Assembly (NCBI GenBank): GCA_945909635.1
Contig: OX246690.1
Span: 2,232,001-2,296,000 of the forward strand
Direction: 5' to 3'
From: Clostridioides difficile_A
Lineage (GTDB): Bacteria; Bacillota; Clostridia; Peptostreptococcales; Peptostreptococcaceae
DNA length: 64,000 nucleotides
Part shown: positions 26,700 through 35,680 of the stretch, in pieces
Layout of the letters: every line of letters begins with the position of its first letter
Numbering within the stretch: position 1 is the first letter of the stretch
Notes under the pieces: model-generated
Databases searched by the model: none
Seen by the model: only the letters and a program-made list of their open reading frames with translations
Told to the model about the DNA's origin: nothing
Position numbers and translations under genes: made by a program

Positions 26700-27968
26700 C
26701 TAAAATTTATAATTAAAAATTATTTTTTTCAAATCATCTTTTGTATTTTTCACATCATCTAATCTCACAGTTTTTGCTTCTATAAATTTACCTTTAAATG
26801 ATTCTGATAATTTCCAAGAACTATAATTTTTATCCTTTTGAATACAAGGATATAACAATATGCATCTTTTTGCATTTTCATAGGTTGTTATGTATGCATA
26901 CATCTGATATATATCACTTGACCTATAAAAAACATTTGAATCTACTTCAATAGCTTTCCATTTTGTATCAATTATAATTTCATATTCGTTTTTTAAATCG
27001 TATAATACTATATCTGGTCTTAAATTAAAATTTTTCTTTCCTGTTTGTTCATTTTTCAAGAGAAATTTACTCTTATCTTGTATATAAGTTTCTCTAGATG
27101 AATTGTCCCATATATTTTTTATTAAGACACCTATATATTCTTCATATAAAGTATTTATTTCAAATAATATAGAAAATGCTTCTTGATTATTTTGACTATT
27201 ATCCATCGATAAATTTAAAAGTATGAGTCTAGCTAGTAAGTAACAGTCTTTAAATCTATCATTGTTTTTATAAAATTTATAATCTAATAGTTTTTCTTTG
27301 TCTACATAAATTAAGTCTACATTTTGAAAATAGCTTAAAATTTTTTTAATCTTACTTTGAATTAAATTATCATTTATTCTATATAAAATAGATATACATG
27401 CTTTTTTAAGAACTTGATTCAAGAAATTATTTTCACTATATTCATCATACTCACATTTTATTTTCACTGGAGAAATTCCTCTTTCTCTTGCATATGTACT
27501 CAACAATATTTTACCTCTTATAACATTTGAATTTTCTATTTTATTTATATATTCAAAGTGAATGCCTCTTTTAATTTGTGTTTGCATATTTTCAATAAAA
27601 TACATAACAAAGAAATTTAAAAGGTTATAATTTTTCAAACTTAATCTTATGCTTTCATTCATTATAAGTGGAATTTTATTACATATAGAAAGCATCTGTA
27701 ATAACATTTCTCTATCTTTTGCAAGATTATCACTTAATGACAGTTTTGGAAGCACTTCAAGTATTACATTTTCAAAACATATAACACCTACATAGTTTAT
27801 GAATCTAAGTTTTTTATACTTAATATCTATTATATTGCTCTTTAATACATCATTATTATTATCTATATATTTAAGCAATTTTTCATATTCAATTTCTGTA
27901 AGCTCATTTTCACCATTACCAACCCTTATCCATTCGTAAGTTTCTTTAACATATATATTTTTACTCAT
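26700..27968 (-). CDS. mcrC: McrC-like nuclease subunit of a McrBC restriction system
   Basis: A 422-residue protein of the McrC family, the endonuclease partner of the McrB GTPase. The N-terminal half is the McrB-binding region. The C-terminal PD-(D/E)xK nuclease core shows RPDIVLY (317-323) and IIIDTKWK (331-338), followed by the QMYAY segment typical of the family. The start overlaps the mcrB stop by 8 bases, so the two are translationally coupled. Classical McrBC cuts DNA with modified cytosines; the target here depends on the McrB N-terminus and is unknown. Confidence 0.88.
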   Translation of the reverse strand: MSKNIYVKETYEWIRVGNGENELTEIEYEKLLKYIDNNNDVLKSNIIDIKYKKLRFINYVGVICFENVILEVLPKLSLSDNLAKDREMLLQMLSICNKIPLIMNESIRLSLKNYNLLNFFVMYFIENMQTQIKRGIHFEYINKIENSNVIRGKILLSTYARERGISPVKIKCEYDEYSENNFLNQVLKKACISILYRINDNLIQSKIKKILSYFQNVDLIYVDKEKLLDYKFYKNNDRFKDCYLLARLILLNLSMDNSQNNQEAFSILFEINTLYEEYIGVLIKNIWDNSSRETYIQDKSKFLLKNEQTGKKNFNLRPDIVLYDLKNEYEIIIDTKWKAIEVDSNVFYRSSDIYQMYAYITTYENAKRCILLYPCIQKDKNYSSWKLSESFKGKFIEAKTVRLDDVKNTKDDLKKIIFNYKF

Positions 27969-29895
27969 ATATATTTTTTAACTCCTCACTAGATATGTTT
28001 CGCTTTATACAATAGTTAACTTTATTTTCAATCACAGAAGTATTATTTTTTTTAAATAATTCCGAAGCTATAAGTTCTTCTTTATAAACAATATATTTAT
28101 CTTTTTCATCTTTCCCTATACCACCTAAAATAAGACCTACTTTTTCTGAATCATAATAAAAATACTCTTGAAGAAGTGGTATTATTTTACTTCTAAATAC
28201 TGATACTATATCATCAATATTATCTACATCAAGTAAGTAAGCTTGTCCAATTACATGGTCTCTATCATATAAAAACTCTATCCTTTTATTAATTGTATAT
28301 AGCATATTTTTAATATCTATACCATCTACAATAGGCAATAAATCATAATCTGGCATAATTTCTTCAAAATTAAATCTTCTTCTCAAAGCTATATCTAAGA
28401 GTGCTATTGATTTATCTGACGTATTCATAGTTCCAACTATATACAAATTGGGAGGTAAAGAAAATTTTTCTTTTGAGTATGGTAATTTTACAATAGTTTG
28501 ATTTGATTTAGTGAGTCTTTTATCTTCTTCAAGTAATGTTATTAACTCACCAAATATTTTAGATATATTTCCTCTATTGATTTCATCTATTATTAAAACA
28601 TAGTTTTCTGATTCTTCAAAATTAAAACTGTCACTAGATTCTATATTTTCTAATATCAACTTCTTTTTTCTAGTTTTTATCTCTTCTAAAGTCAAATACT
28701 CTTTTTCCAACTCAAGATTCAACTTTTTTTCAAACTTCAATGCATCATAACATGCTTCTATAGATATATCTTTTAATATTCCATCCTCTGGCTTAAAATT
28801 ACCTTCACCATCAGACTTTAGTCCTTCTATAAATTCCTCATATCCATATGATTGATGAAACGTACAAAATTCTACATTATTTTTATAATTTGTATTACTT
28901 ATGTAATCTCTATCTTTTAAACTAGTTCCATTTATCAAATTACAAACTTCTTGTTTTGCATTATATGTTTTACCAGTTCCTGGTGGACCATAAAGTATAG
29001 TATTTAAAGGCATTTTATTAGTAAACCTTTTTATATACTTCTCAACTAGACTATTATTTTCAAATACGACCCAAGCATTTCCATCTATATTCTCTTTTTC
29101 ATACTCTATCCACTTAACAGGTAAAAAATATCCTCCCTCTAAGATACTTATTTTTTCTATATCGAAGCCTTCCATAACTTGACATACACCAAATACACTC
29201 TTCATTGTATGGTCATTTTCACAGATTACTTTCTCACTATTATATAACAAAATATAATCATCTGTATTTATGTTTTTAAGATATTCTAATTGCTCTAGGT
29301 TAGTCGGTTGAATAAATAATTCTTCATTGTCTATACATTCATCTACATTTTTATAATAATAGTTTTTTAGATACCATTTATTCTTGTCACTTTCTTCTAT
29401 CATTTTTCTCAATGATTTCTTATCTTGTAACTTAATGATTTCTAAATATGAACTAATATCATTATTACTTAATTTATAAAACTCGCTTGTATATACTTTA
29501 CAACTTGAAACTGTATCAAAGTTGTGCATCCATTTCACTGGCAATGTATGCCCCAAAATATGACTTAATTCATAACCATCTTCAAAACTTTCATCAACTA
29601 TACCAATAGATACACTACATTTAATTTTTTCTTCTACATTTTGATATGCCTTATATAAAAAATAATCTCCTTTTTTAATTGACATAAACTTTTTTATAAA
29701 ATCTTTGTCATTACAGTTCTCATTGATATATTTTTCTGATTTTTTTCCCATATTGAATACTTTTTTTAGATTTATTTTTATATCAAAACCAAGTGCAATT
29801 ATACTTTCTTCTCTAAAAACTTGTGGTGTATCTGTTTCTTGATAAAAAAATTCTTCCATTAACCAATACTCTGCAATCCTTATATTTTCAGACAT
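27961..29895 (-). CDS. mcrB: McrB-like AAA+ GTPase with two N-terminal reader-like modules
   Basis: A 644-residue protein. The motor domain begins near residue 295: Walker A GPPGTGKT at 303-310, FHQSYGYEEFIEGLK at 346-360, Walker B VLIIDEINRGN at 433-443, and GTMNTSDKSIALLD at 488-501, the latter being the GTP-specific McrB signature (usually MNTADRS). The N-terminal 290 residues hold two modules with the same pattern, GDYFLYKAY...LPVKW (75-122) and DDYILLYNS...LPVKW (212-262), resembling PUA/EVE-like modified-base readers. AAGGAGA precedes the start. It follows the FtsZ-like gene by 27 bases and overlaps mcrC. Confidence 0.87.
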   Translation of the reverse strand: MSENIRIAEYWLMEEFFYQETDTPQVFREESIIALGFDIKINLKKVFNMGKKSEKYINENCNDKDFIKKFMSIKKGDYFLYKAYQNVEEKIKCSVSIGIVDESFEDGYELSHILGHTLPVKWMHNFDTVSSCKVYTSEFYKLSNNDISSYLEIIKLQDKKSLRKMIEESDKNKWYLKNYYYKNVDECIDNEELFIQPTNLEQLEYLKNINTDDYILLYNSEKVICENDHTMKSVFGVCQVMEGFDIEKISILEGGYFLPVKWIEYEKENIDGNAWVVFENNSLVEKYIKRFTNKMPLNTILYGPPGTGKTYNAKQEVCNLINGTSLKDRDYISNTNYKNNVEFCTFHQSYGYEEFIEGLKSDGEGNFKPEDGILKDISIEACYDALKFEKKLNLELEKEYLTLEEIKTRKKKLILENIESSDSFNFEESENYVLIIDEINRGNISKIFGELITLLEEDKRLTKSNQTIVKLPYSKEKFSLPPNLYIVGTMNTSDKSIALLDIALRRRFNFEEIMPDYDLLPIVDGIDIKNMLYTINKRIEFLYDRDHVIGQAYLLDVDNIDDIVSVFRSKIIPLLQEYFYYDSEKVGLILGGIGKDEKDKYIVYKEELIASELFKKNNTSVIENKVNYCIKRNISSEELKNIYE

Positions 29896-29922
29896 ATCTT
29901 TCTCCTTAATATCTAAAATATG

Positions 29923-30645
29923 CTAATTATACAATAAAGCAACTTTAATCTTTCCACCTAAATTTTCTTTTAAGTATAAAGAGAATATCACTTCATATTT
30001 TTCTTCTATCTTACTTTGAATATTATTTATTAAATCATTCAATTCTACTAGAGAAAAATCCATATTTCCTTCAACAAATACAATGCCTTTTTTATTTACA
30101 AATTCTTCACCAAGATATTCCATTCTCTCAAATAAAGTGTTAGCCATTTTACTATATTCTTTTGTATCTTCAAATTCTTCAAAAGAATACTTAATTCCTT
30201 TATCTCCTATAATCGCTTCTTTTAAGTCAGTTATATCTATATTTATCATACAAGAATCTGAAATAGACTCTATCATAATATTCATCAAATCAATAAATTT
30301 AAAAATACTATCTCTATTGATTTTAAATTCTCTTCCAAGTTCCAAATCTTCTTTATTTTCCTTATCAGAACAATTCATTCCTATAGATAAAATTCTTCTT
30401 TCATTTGACATATATGAAATAGCTTTTATAATTTCTCTACTTTGTTTATCTTCAGTTGAATAGGCTAAAAATAATATGTCTACTCCGTCTAAAAGACTTC
30501 TTACATATTCTTTCTCAACTTCTTGATTTACATTGATTCTTTCTATGTCTACATTTTCTTTTATTTTTTCTTCTATTTCATTTATTATATTGATGCCTTC
30601 AGCCCCAATACCAATTATCTTAGCATTCTTATTAAAATCTTCCAT
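29923..30645 (-). CDS. Degenerate FtsZ/tubulin-like protein in the mcrBC operon
   Basis: A 240-residue protein that I read as a shortened FtsZ homologue. Residues 8-20 (AKIIGIGAEGINI) match the first strand and T1 loop of FtsZ. Residues 55-75 (VDILFLAYSTEDKQSR) align to the strand before T4, but the GGGTGTG tubulin signature is absent. Residues 133-143 (MINIDITDLKE) match the T7 synergy loop with N135, D137 and D140 in the FtsZ spacing NxDxxD. The last 70 residues follow the FtsZ C-terminal domain (GIVFVEG-DFSLVELND, then a GGKIKVALL end), with no C-terminal linker or FtsA-binding peptide. It may thus bind FtsZ without hydrolysing GTP itself; that role is inference. The start is uncertain: the GGAG is 12 bases upstream. 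Confidence 0.7.
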   Translation of the reverse strand: MEDFNKNAKIIGIGAEGINIINEIEEKIKENVDIERINVNQEVEKEYVRSLLDGVDILFLAYSTEDKQSREIIKAISYMSNERRILSIGMNCSDKENKEDLELGREFKINRDSIFKFIDLMNIMIESISDSCMINIDITDLKEAIIGDKGIKYSFEEFEDTKEYSKMANTLFERMEYLGEEFVNKKGIVFVEGNMDFSLVELNDLINNIQSKIEEKYEVIFSLYLKENLGGKIKVALLYN

Positions 30646-30694
30646 TATAATACATTTCTCCTTAATGATTATTTAGTTTTAACATTTTTAAATA

Positions 30695-31672
30695 TTATAA
30701 CATATTTTCTTCAAAAAAATATTTTAGCTCCTTAGCCTTGTCATAAAGCAACTTATTTATAAATTTCGGCTCTACCACCCTTGCCTCTTGTCCTATTGAA
30801 AATAAAGTAGATACATACCAATCTATTTCATCATGCTTTATAAATGTATCAATTATACCACTTCCATCTTCATTCATCTTTATATCTAAATCATAAGAAT
30901 CATTCTTTAGTTTCAATACACCTTCTTCAGTCAATAGTACACATAGTTTAGTATTTTCATCAAATTCCTTAGCAAATTGCATATTTTCATATGCTTCCAT
31001 ATATACTGTGTCTATCCACTCTTTCAAACTTATATTTTTCTTTTTGCTATTTCCTATCCTTTTAAATTCAATTACATTTTCCATACAAATTAATATAATC
31101 TTATCACTCTCATAATCATACACAGGTGTAAACCACACACACTTCTTTAAAAATATACCTATAGGACATACATTTTTTTCATGTAATTGATTTCCAGACT
31201 TATATTTAATATTTAAAATACAAGACTCTGATGAAGCTCTAAAAATTTCAACTATATCACTACTTTTATACATTCCTTCATTAGGTATAAACTCAATATA
31301 ACTTTTTATATTATCTATTCCTTCTTTTATACTGCTTTTACGCTCATAACTTATTTTTCTTATTATAGAATCAATTTCTTTATCTATTAACATCGACCTA
31401 TAAATTTGAAGTGACTTAAGAGCAAAGAAGATGGACATGACTTCTATTTCTGTAAATACAACAGGAGGTATATAACTATTATTTAAAACCCTATATCCTC
31501 CATTCCTACCCTTCTCTGTCTGAATTGGAAGTCCCATTTCATTTAATTCTGTCAAGTATCGTTGAATAGTCTTAGTCGAAAGATTAAACTCTTCTGACAA
31601 CTCTTTAATTGTAAACTTCTGTTTATCATTAATATATGTCCAAACATCAGTTAATCTTTTTATCTTTGACAA
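30695..31672 (-). CDS. HTH-WYL domain transcriptional regulator
   Basis: A 325-residue regulator. Residues 1-60 form a winged helix-turn-helix of the HTH_11 type (FTIKELSEEFNLSTKTIQRYLTEL region), followed by a WYL domain (about 145-215) and a C-terminal WCX-like part. The family often controls phage defence operons and senses ligands or nucleic acids. The start is TTG at 31672 after GGGGGA. It is followed after 49 bases by the FtsZ-like gene and then mcrBC, all on the same strand, suggesting that it regulates this operon. It could also be read from the queT transcript 57 bases upstream. Confidence 0.85.
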   Translation of the reverse strand: MSKIKRLTDVWTYINDKQKFTIKELSEEFNLSTKTIQRYLTELNEMGLPIQTEKGRNGGYRVLNNSYIPPVVFTEIEVMSIFFALKSLQIYRSMLIDKEIDSIIRKISYERKSSIKEGIDNIKSYIEFIPNEGMYKSSDIVEIFRASSESCILNIKYKSGNQLHEKNVCPIGIFLKKCVWFTPVYDYESDKIILICMENVIEFKRIGNSKKKNISLKEWIDTVYMEAYENMQFAKEFDENTKLCVLLTEEGVLKLKNDSYDLDIKMNEDGSGIIDTFIKHDEIDWYVSTLFSIGQEARVVEPKFINKLLYDKAKELKYFFEENML

Positions 31673-31729
31673 ATAAAATCCCCCTTATTATTAATACTAA
31701 TCTTAATCTATGAAATGATAATTTATTTT

Positions 31730-32230
31730 TTAAAATTTAATATCGATGACCTTCTTGTATTTTTTCATTAAGAAACTGAAAAATGGTACTCCAACTACTG
31801 TCACAACCACAAATTCTCCAAAACCTACCTGTATCATAGATAAAATCAAAGGAAGTCCAAAAAATATGTTTAACATCAATCCAACTACAACTGCATTTAC
31901 GATAGTTGGCCATATAGAAGCTATAATCAGTGTACCTTTACTTTGTCCACCTATCTTTCTAGTAAAATAAATCAAACTCCCACTTATAAATGTAGCTAAT
32001 GTCCCAAATACTATATCAGGTACACCATATGGCCCTATAACATTTGCTAAAAAGCATCCTAATGTAAGACCTACTATGTATCCTTTATCTAAAAATGCTA
32101 AGAGCATCATAATCTCTGCTATTCTAAATTGTATTGGTCCATAACTTATAAATCCCAATGACAGAGTTAAAACAGCATAAATTGCTGTAACAACTGCTGT
32201 TAATGCTATATTAATACTCTTTCTTCTCAT
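31730..32230 (-). CDS. queT: QueT family queuosine precursor transporter
   Basis: A 166-residue membrane protein with about five to six hydrophobic segments. The segment GPIQFRIAEIMMLLAF near residue 31 and the GxxLANVIGPYGVPDIVFGTLAT region are typical of the QueT substrate-binding subunits of energy-coupling factor transporters, which import preQ1 or related bases. GGAGAC precedes the start. Many queT genes have a preQ1 riboswitch, but I see none in the 245 bases upstream. Confidence 0.85.
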   Translation of the reverse strand: MRRKSINIALTAVVTAIYAVLTLSLGFISYGPIQFRIAEIMMLLAFLDKGYIVGLTLGCFLANVIGPYGVPDIVFGTLATFISGSLIYFTRKIGGQSKGTLIIASIWPTIVNAVVVGLMLNIFFGLPLILSMIQVGFGEFVVVTVVGVPFFSFLMKKYKKVIDIKF

Positions 32231-32475
32231 ATCTGTCTCCTAGTAAAAATTTTATTGCTAAAAATTAATAATATAATTTTATTTTATACAAATTCTATAA
32301 ACTTAAACAGTTATTTTATATAAACAAATTATTTTAACGAACTATTTTATTAATTCAATTTATATTATACAACATGATACATATAAACTCAAATATCTAT
32401 ATTTTAAATATATGTTATAATTATCGTATACAAATTCAAATTTAATTTTCTATTATTCTATAAAAACATTAAAAA

Positions 32476-32497
32476 AGAGCCTTAAAATTAGGCTCTA
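32476..32497 (-). terminator. Terminator after the 102-residue gene
   Basis: AGAGCC (32476-32481) pairs with GGCTCT (32491-32496), with further AT pairs in the loop and a run of A at 32471-32476 giving the uridine tract on the minus strand. Confidence 0.8.
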
Positions 32498-32513
32498 ATA
32501 ATTTATGTCAAAA

Positions 32514-32822
32514 TCAATGAACTCTGCTATCTTTTAATTTAGATAATATCATCCAAGTACCTATGCAATCAATTTCTAGTTGTTTTTCTATCTCATCATA
32601 CAACATTTCTTGATATGATGTATTTAAAACTACATTTTCAACAAGTTTAGAAATTTCCTCTTCTGCAAAGTCAATTTCTATTTGATTTTGTTTTTCTTTA
32701 AAGAACACTCTTACTTTTCTCTGACTTATCGAACGACCCTCAAAGCTGACTAAACATTCTAAAATGTTTTTATCTCCTCTAAAATTATTTACTGCTCTTA
32801 TGTTATTTAGATTTCCAGCCAA
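32514..32822 (-). CDS. Small protein of unknown function
   Basis: A 102-residue soluble protein that I do not recognise. It is mixed in charge, with an N-terminal half predicted as beta strands (NILECLVSFEGRSISQRKVRVFF) and an acidic helical C-terminal half containing three cysteine-free stretches and one Cys near 91. There is no signal or membrane segment. The start is TTG at 32822, with GGGGATG about eight bases upstream; no in-frame ATG is available. It is flanked by its own terminator and lies downstream of the third hydroxylase operon by 140 bases. Confidence 0.65.
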   Translation of the reverse strand: MAGNLNNIRAVNNFRGDKNILECLVSFEGRSISQRKVRVFFKEKQNQIEIDFAEEEISKLVENVVLNTSYQEMLYDEIEKQLEIDCIGTWMILSKLKDSRVH

Positions 32823-32962
32823 AACATCATCCCCTTAGTTAATTTTATATTTTATAAGTAAAATTCATAATATTATAATAACTACTTATTAAATATCTTT
32901 CAACAGGTATGACATAACTGGTTGTTTAACATGTAAAACTAGTCTAAAATCTTCATAAATAA

Positions 32963-35227
32963 TTATTTATTCATTGCCATGAATACTTTTTCAGGTGTAA
33001 TAGGAAGTGTATTTATTCTCACGCCAACCCCATTAAATACAGCTTCTTGTACAGCTGGCAAAGGTGTATTTATAACAACTTCTCCAACTGACTTAGCACC
33101 AAATGGCCCTGTTGGTTCATAAGTTTCAACAAAATCTACTTCTACATTTCCAATATCACATCTAGCCGGAATCTTATATTGCATAAATGTATTCGTATCC
33201 ATACTACCTTTTTCTGTGTATCTAACTTCTTCAAATAAGGCCATTCCAATCCCTTGAACAATTCCACCTTCAACTTGTATCTTAGCTAGATTTTTATTTA
33301 TAACTGTTCCACAGTCTACTATAGCCACATAATTTACTAAATCAACCTTCCCAGTTTCTTTATCTATTTCAGTTTCTGCAAAACCAGCTATAAAAGGTGG
33401 TGGTGATACTGGGCTACCATGAGAAGCAAGACCTATCAATTGATTAGTGTCAGGCCCAATTGTAGAATCCACTGCTATATCAAATAATAATGTGCTACCT
33501 TTTTTACTAGTTAAGTTTACACCATCAAATTCTACTTCATCTATATCAACACCTAGTTTAGTAGCTCCAGCAGAAATTATTTTTGCTCTTAAGTCTTTAG
33601 CAGCTTTAACTACTGCCATACCTGTTACATAAGTAGTACTTGAAGCATATGAACCTGGGTCATATGGAACTAAGTCAGTATCAGCTGATATGACTGTTAT
33701 ATTTTCGATACTCGTTTCAAGTACTTCAGCAGCCATTTGGGCTAGGATTGTGTCACTTCCTGTACCCATATCAGTAGAACCTATCATAAGTGTATAATCT
33801 CCACAGTCATTCAATTTAATTTCAGCTGAAGACTTGTCAAGACCTTGTATACCAGAACCTTGCATAGTAATTCCCATACCAACACTTCTAACCTTTCCAT
33901 TCTCAAGATGTTTACAAGGATATTTTTCATCCCATCCAATAAGCTCTTTACCCTTATTTATACATTTTACTAAATCCACACTATTTAAAGTTTTTCCATA
34001 TGCAAATGTAGTCTCACCTTGTGTTACTACGTTTTTTAACCTTAAATCTGTTGGGTCCATTTTTAATTTATCAGCAAGCATATTTATAGTTGATTCAACA
34101 GCAAAGCATCCTTGAGAAGCTCCATAACCTCTAAGTGCTCCTGCTGGCATTTTATTAGTATATACTACATCTGCAATGAATCTTGTTGCTTCAACTTTAT
34201 TATACATTGGTAAAGTTTTTTCTCCAACCAAACCAATAGTTGTAGAGGCATGCTCTCCATATGCACCTGTATCAGAAAGTGCATTTATATCTATAGCTTT
34301 TATTATTCCATCATTAGTAGCACCTAGTCTAACCTTCAATCTCATCGCATGTCTACTTGTTGAACAATTAAAAGTTTCTTTTCTATCATAAATTATTTTA
34401 GCTGGTTTACCTGTTTTTAAAGTTACAATTGCTGAGAAAATCTCCACACATGCAGTTTGTTTTCCGCCAAATCCACCACCAATTCTAGGTTTTATGACTC
34501 TAATTTTACTAGCTGGTAGCTCTAATGCACGAGACAAATGTCTTTTAACGTGAAATGGTATTTGAGTTGAACTTACTACAACCAATCTACCAGTGTGGTC
34601 TAAATAATTGTATGCTCTATATGTCTCCATCATTGCGTGTGCTTGTGCTTGAGTATAATAAGTTTCTTCAATTACTATATCACAATTACTTAGTACTTTG
34701 TCCATATCACCTTTAGTATAATCATGATGTGATACTATATTATTTTCTCTCTGCATACCTATGTCAAAGTTACAATGTCTATCCTCATCATGAACTACAA
34801 CTTTATTCCCTATTGCTTTTTCAAAATCCAAAACAGGAGTAAGTACTTCATACTTTACCTTGATAAGATTCATTGCCTTAATTGCTGTTTTTTCATCCAC
34901 AGCAGCAACTATAGCTACTTCATCACCTACATACCTAACAACATCTTCAAGAATTAATCTATCATATGGAGATGGTTCTGGATATGTTTGACCAGCAAGT
35001 GTAAATCTAGATTTTGGTACATCTTTATATGTTAAAACACATTCAACACCATCAACCATTTCTGCCTTTGATGTATCTATATCTTTTATTTTTGCATAAG
35101 CATGAGGACTTCTAAGTATCTTTACCACCAAAGCATCTTTTGCTGATAAATCATCTGTATACACAGGTTTACCTGTTGTAATACTCATTCCATCTATTTT
35201 TTTGATTCCTTTTCCAACTATATTCAT
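32963..35227 (-). CDS. Molybdenum-binding subunit of a third hydroxylase
   Basis: A 754-residue xanthine dehydrogenase-family large subunit with the hammerhead domain at 1-130, IGGGFGGK near residue 245, RGYGASQG, and the catalytic Glu near 716 in GAKSVGE. It is more like the subunits at 7589 and 1-501 than the one at 17752. It lies 3 bases after its 2Fe-2S subunit gene. Unlike the other sets it is outside the sigma-54 region, with no such promoter upstream, and no permease or hydrolase accompanies it. Confidence 0.9.
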   Translation of the reverse strand: MNIVGKGIKKIDGMSITTGKPVYTDDLSAKDALVVKILRSPHAYAKIKDIDTSKAEMVDGVECVLTYKDVPKSRFTLAGQTYPEPSPYDRLILEDVVRYVGDEVAIVAAVDEKTAIKAMNLIKVKYEVLTPVLDFEKAIGNKVVVHDEDRHCNFDIGMQRENNIVSHHDYTKGDMDKVLSNCDIVIEETYYTQAQAHAMMETYRAYNYLDHTGRLVVVSSTQIPFHVKRHLSRALELPASKIRVIKPRIGGGFGGKQTACVEIFSAIVTLKTGKPAKIIYDRKETFNCSTSRHAMRLKVRLGATNDGIIKAIDINALSDTGAYGEHASTTIGLVGEKTLPMYNKVEATRFIADVVYTNKMPAGALRGYGASQGCFAVESTINMLADKLKMDPTDLRLKNVVTQGETTFAYGKTLNSVDLVKCINKGKELIGWDEKYPCKHLENGKVRSVGMGITMQGSGIQGLDKSSAEIKLNDCGDYTLMIGSTDMGTGSDTILAQMAAEVLETSIENITVISADTDLVPYDPGSYASSTTYVTGMAVVKAAKDLRAKIISAGATKLGVDIDEVEFDGVNLTSKKGSTLLFDIAVDSTIGPDTNQLIGLASHGSPVSPPPFIAGFAETEIDKETGKVDLVNYVAIVDCGTVINKNLAKIQVEGGIVQGIGMALFEEVRYTEKGSMDTNTFMQYKIPARCDIGNVEVDFVETYEPTGPFGAKSVGEVVINTPLPAVQEAVFNGVGVRINTLPITPEKVFMAMNK

Positions 35228-35230
35228 GTT

Positions 35231-35680
35231 CTACTTTACCTCCAGATAAGTTTTGATAGCTCTTAACTGTCCCATATATCCTGTACATCTGCATAGATTT
35301 CCTGTCAGATAATGTTTTATTTCTTCATCTGTAGGATTTTCAAGCTCATCTTTCATTGCAAGTACAGTAAGTATAAAACCAGGAGAACAGAATCCGCACT
35401 GCTCAGCACCTTCTTTTACCAAAACTTCGCTAAACTCTCTAACTTCATCTTCTAAACCTTCAATTGTAGTTATTTCTTTATTTAAAGCTCTCAATGTCAA
35501 TGTTGCACAAGATAATGTAGGTTTCTTATCAATTAAAACTGTACAGAGACCACAACATCCTGTGTCACAACCTCTTTTTACACTTAAATTGCCAACTTTC
35601 CTTAAAGTGTCAACTAAATATTCTTCTGGCTCTATATCTACACTTTTTTTCTTTCCATTTATATTAAGTTTCACTAACAT
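35231..35680 (-). CDS. 2Fe-2S subunit of the third hydroxylase
   Basis: A 149-residue electron-transfer subunit. The first cluster motif reads GCDTGCCGLCTV, with a cysteine where the paralogue at 10703 has serine; the second is CGFCSPG with CRCTGY. The start codon overlaps the stop of the FAD gene (TAATG), so translation is coupled. Confidence 0.9.
   Translation of the reverse strand: MLVKLNINGKKKSVDIEPEEYLVDTLRKVGNLSVKRGCDTGCCGLCTVLIDKKPTLSCATLTLRALNKEITTIEGLEDEVREFSEVLVKEGAEQCGFCSPGFILTVLAMKDELENPTDEEIKHYLTGNLCRCTGYMGQLRAIKTYLEVK

Noticed and set aside
32231..32475. preQ1 riboswitch before queT
   Set aside because: I looked for the short preQ1-I pseudoknot pattern and the larger class II pattern and saw neither; the sequence is plain AT-rich.
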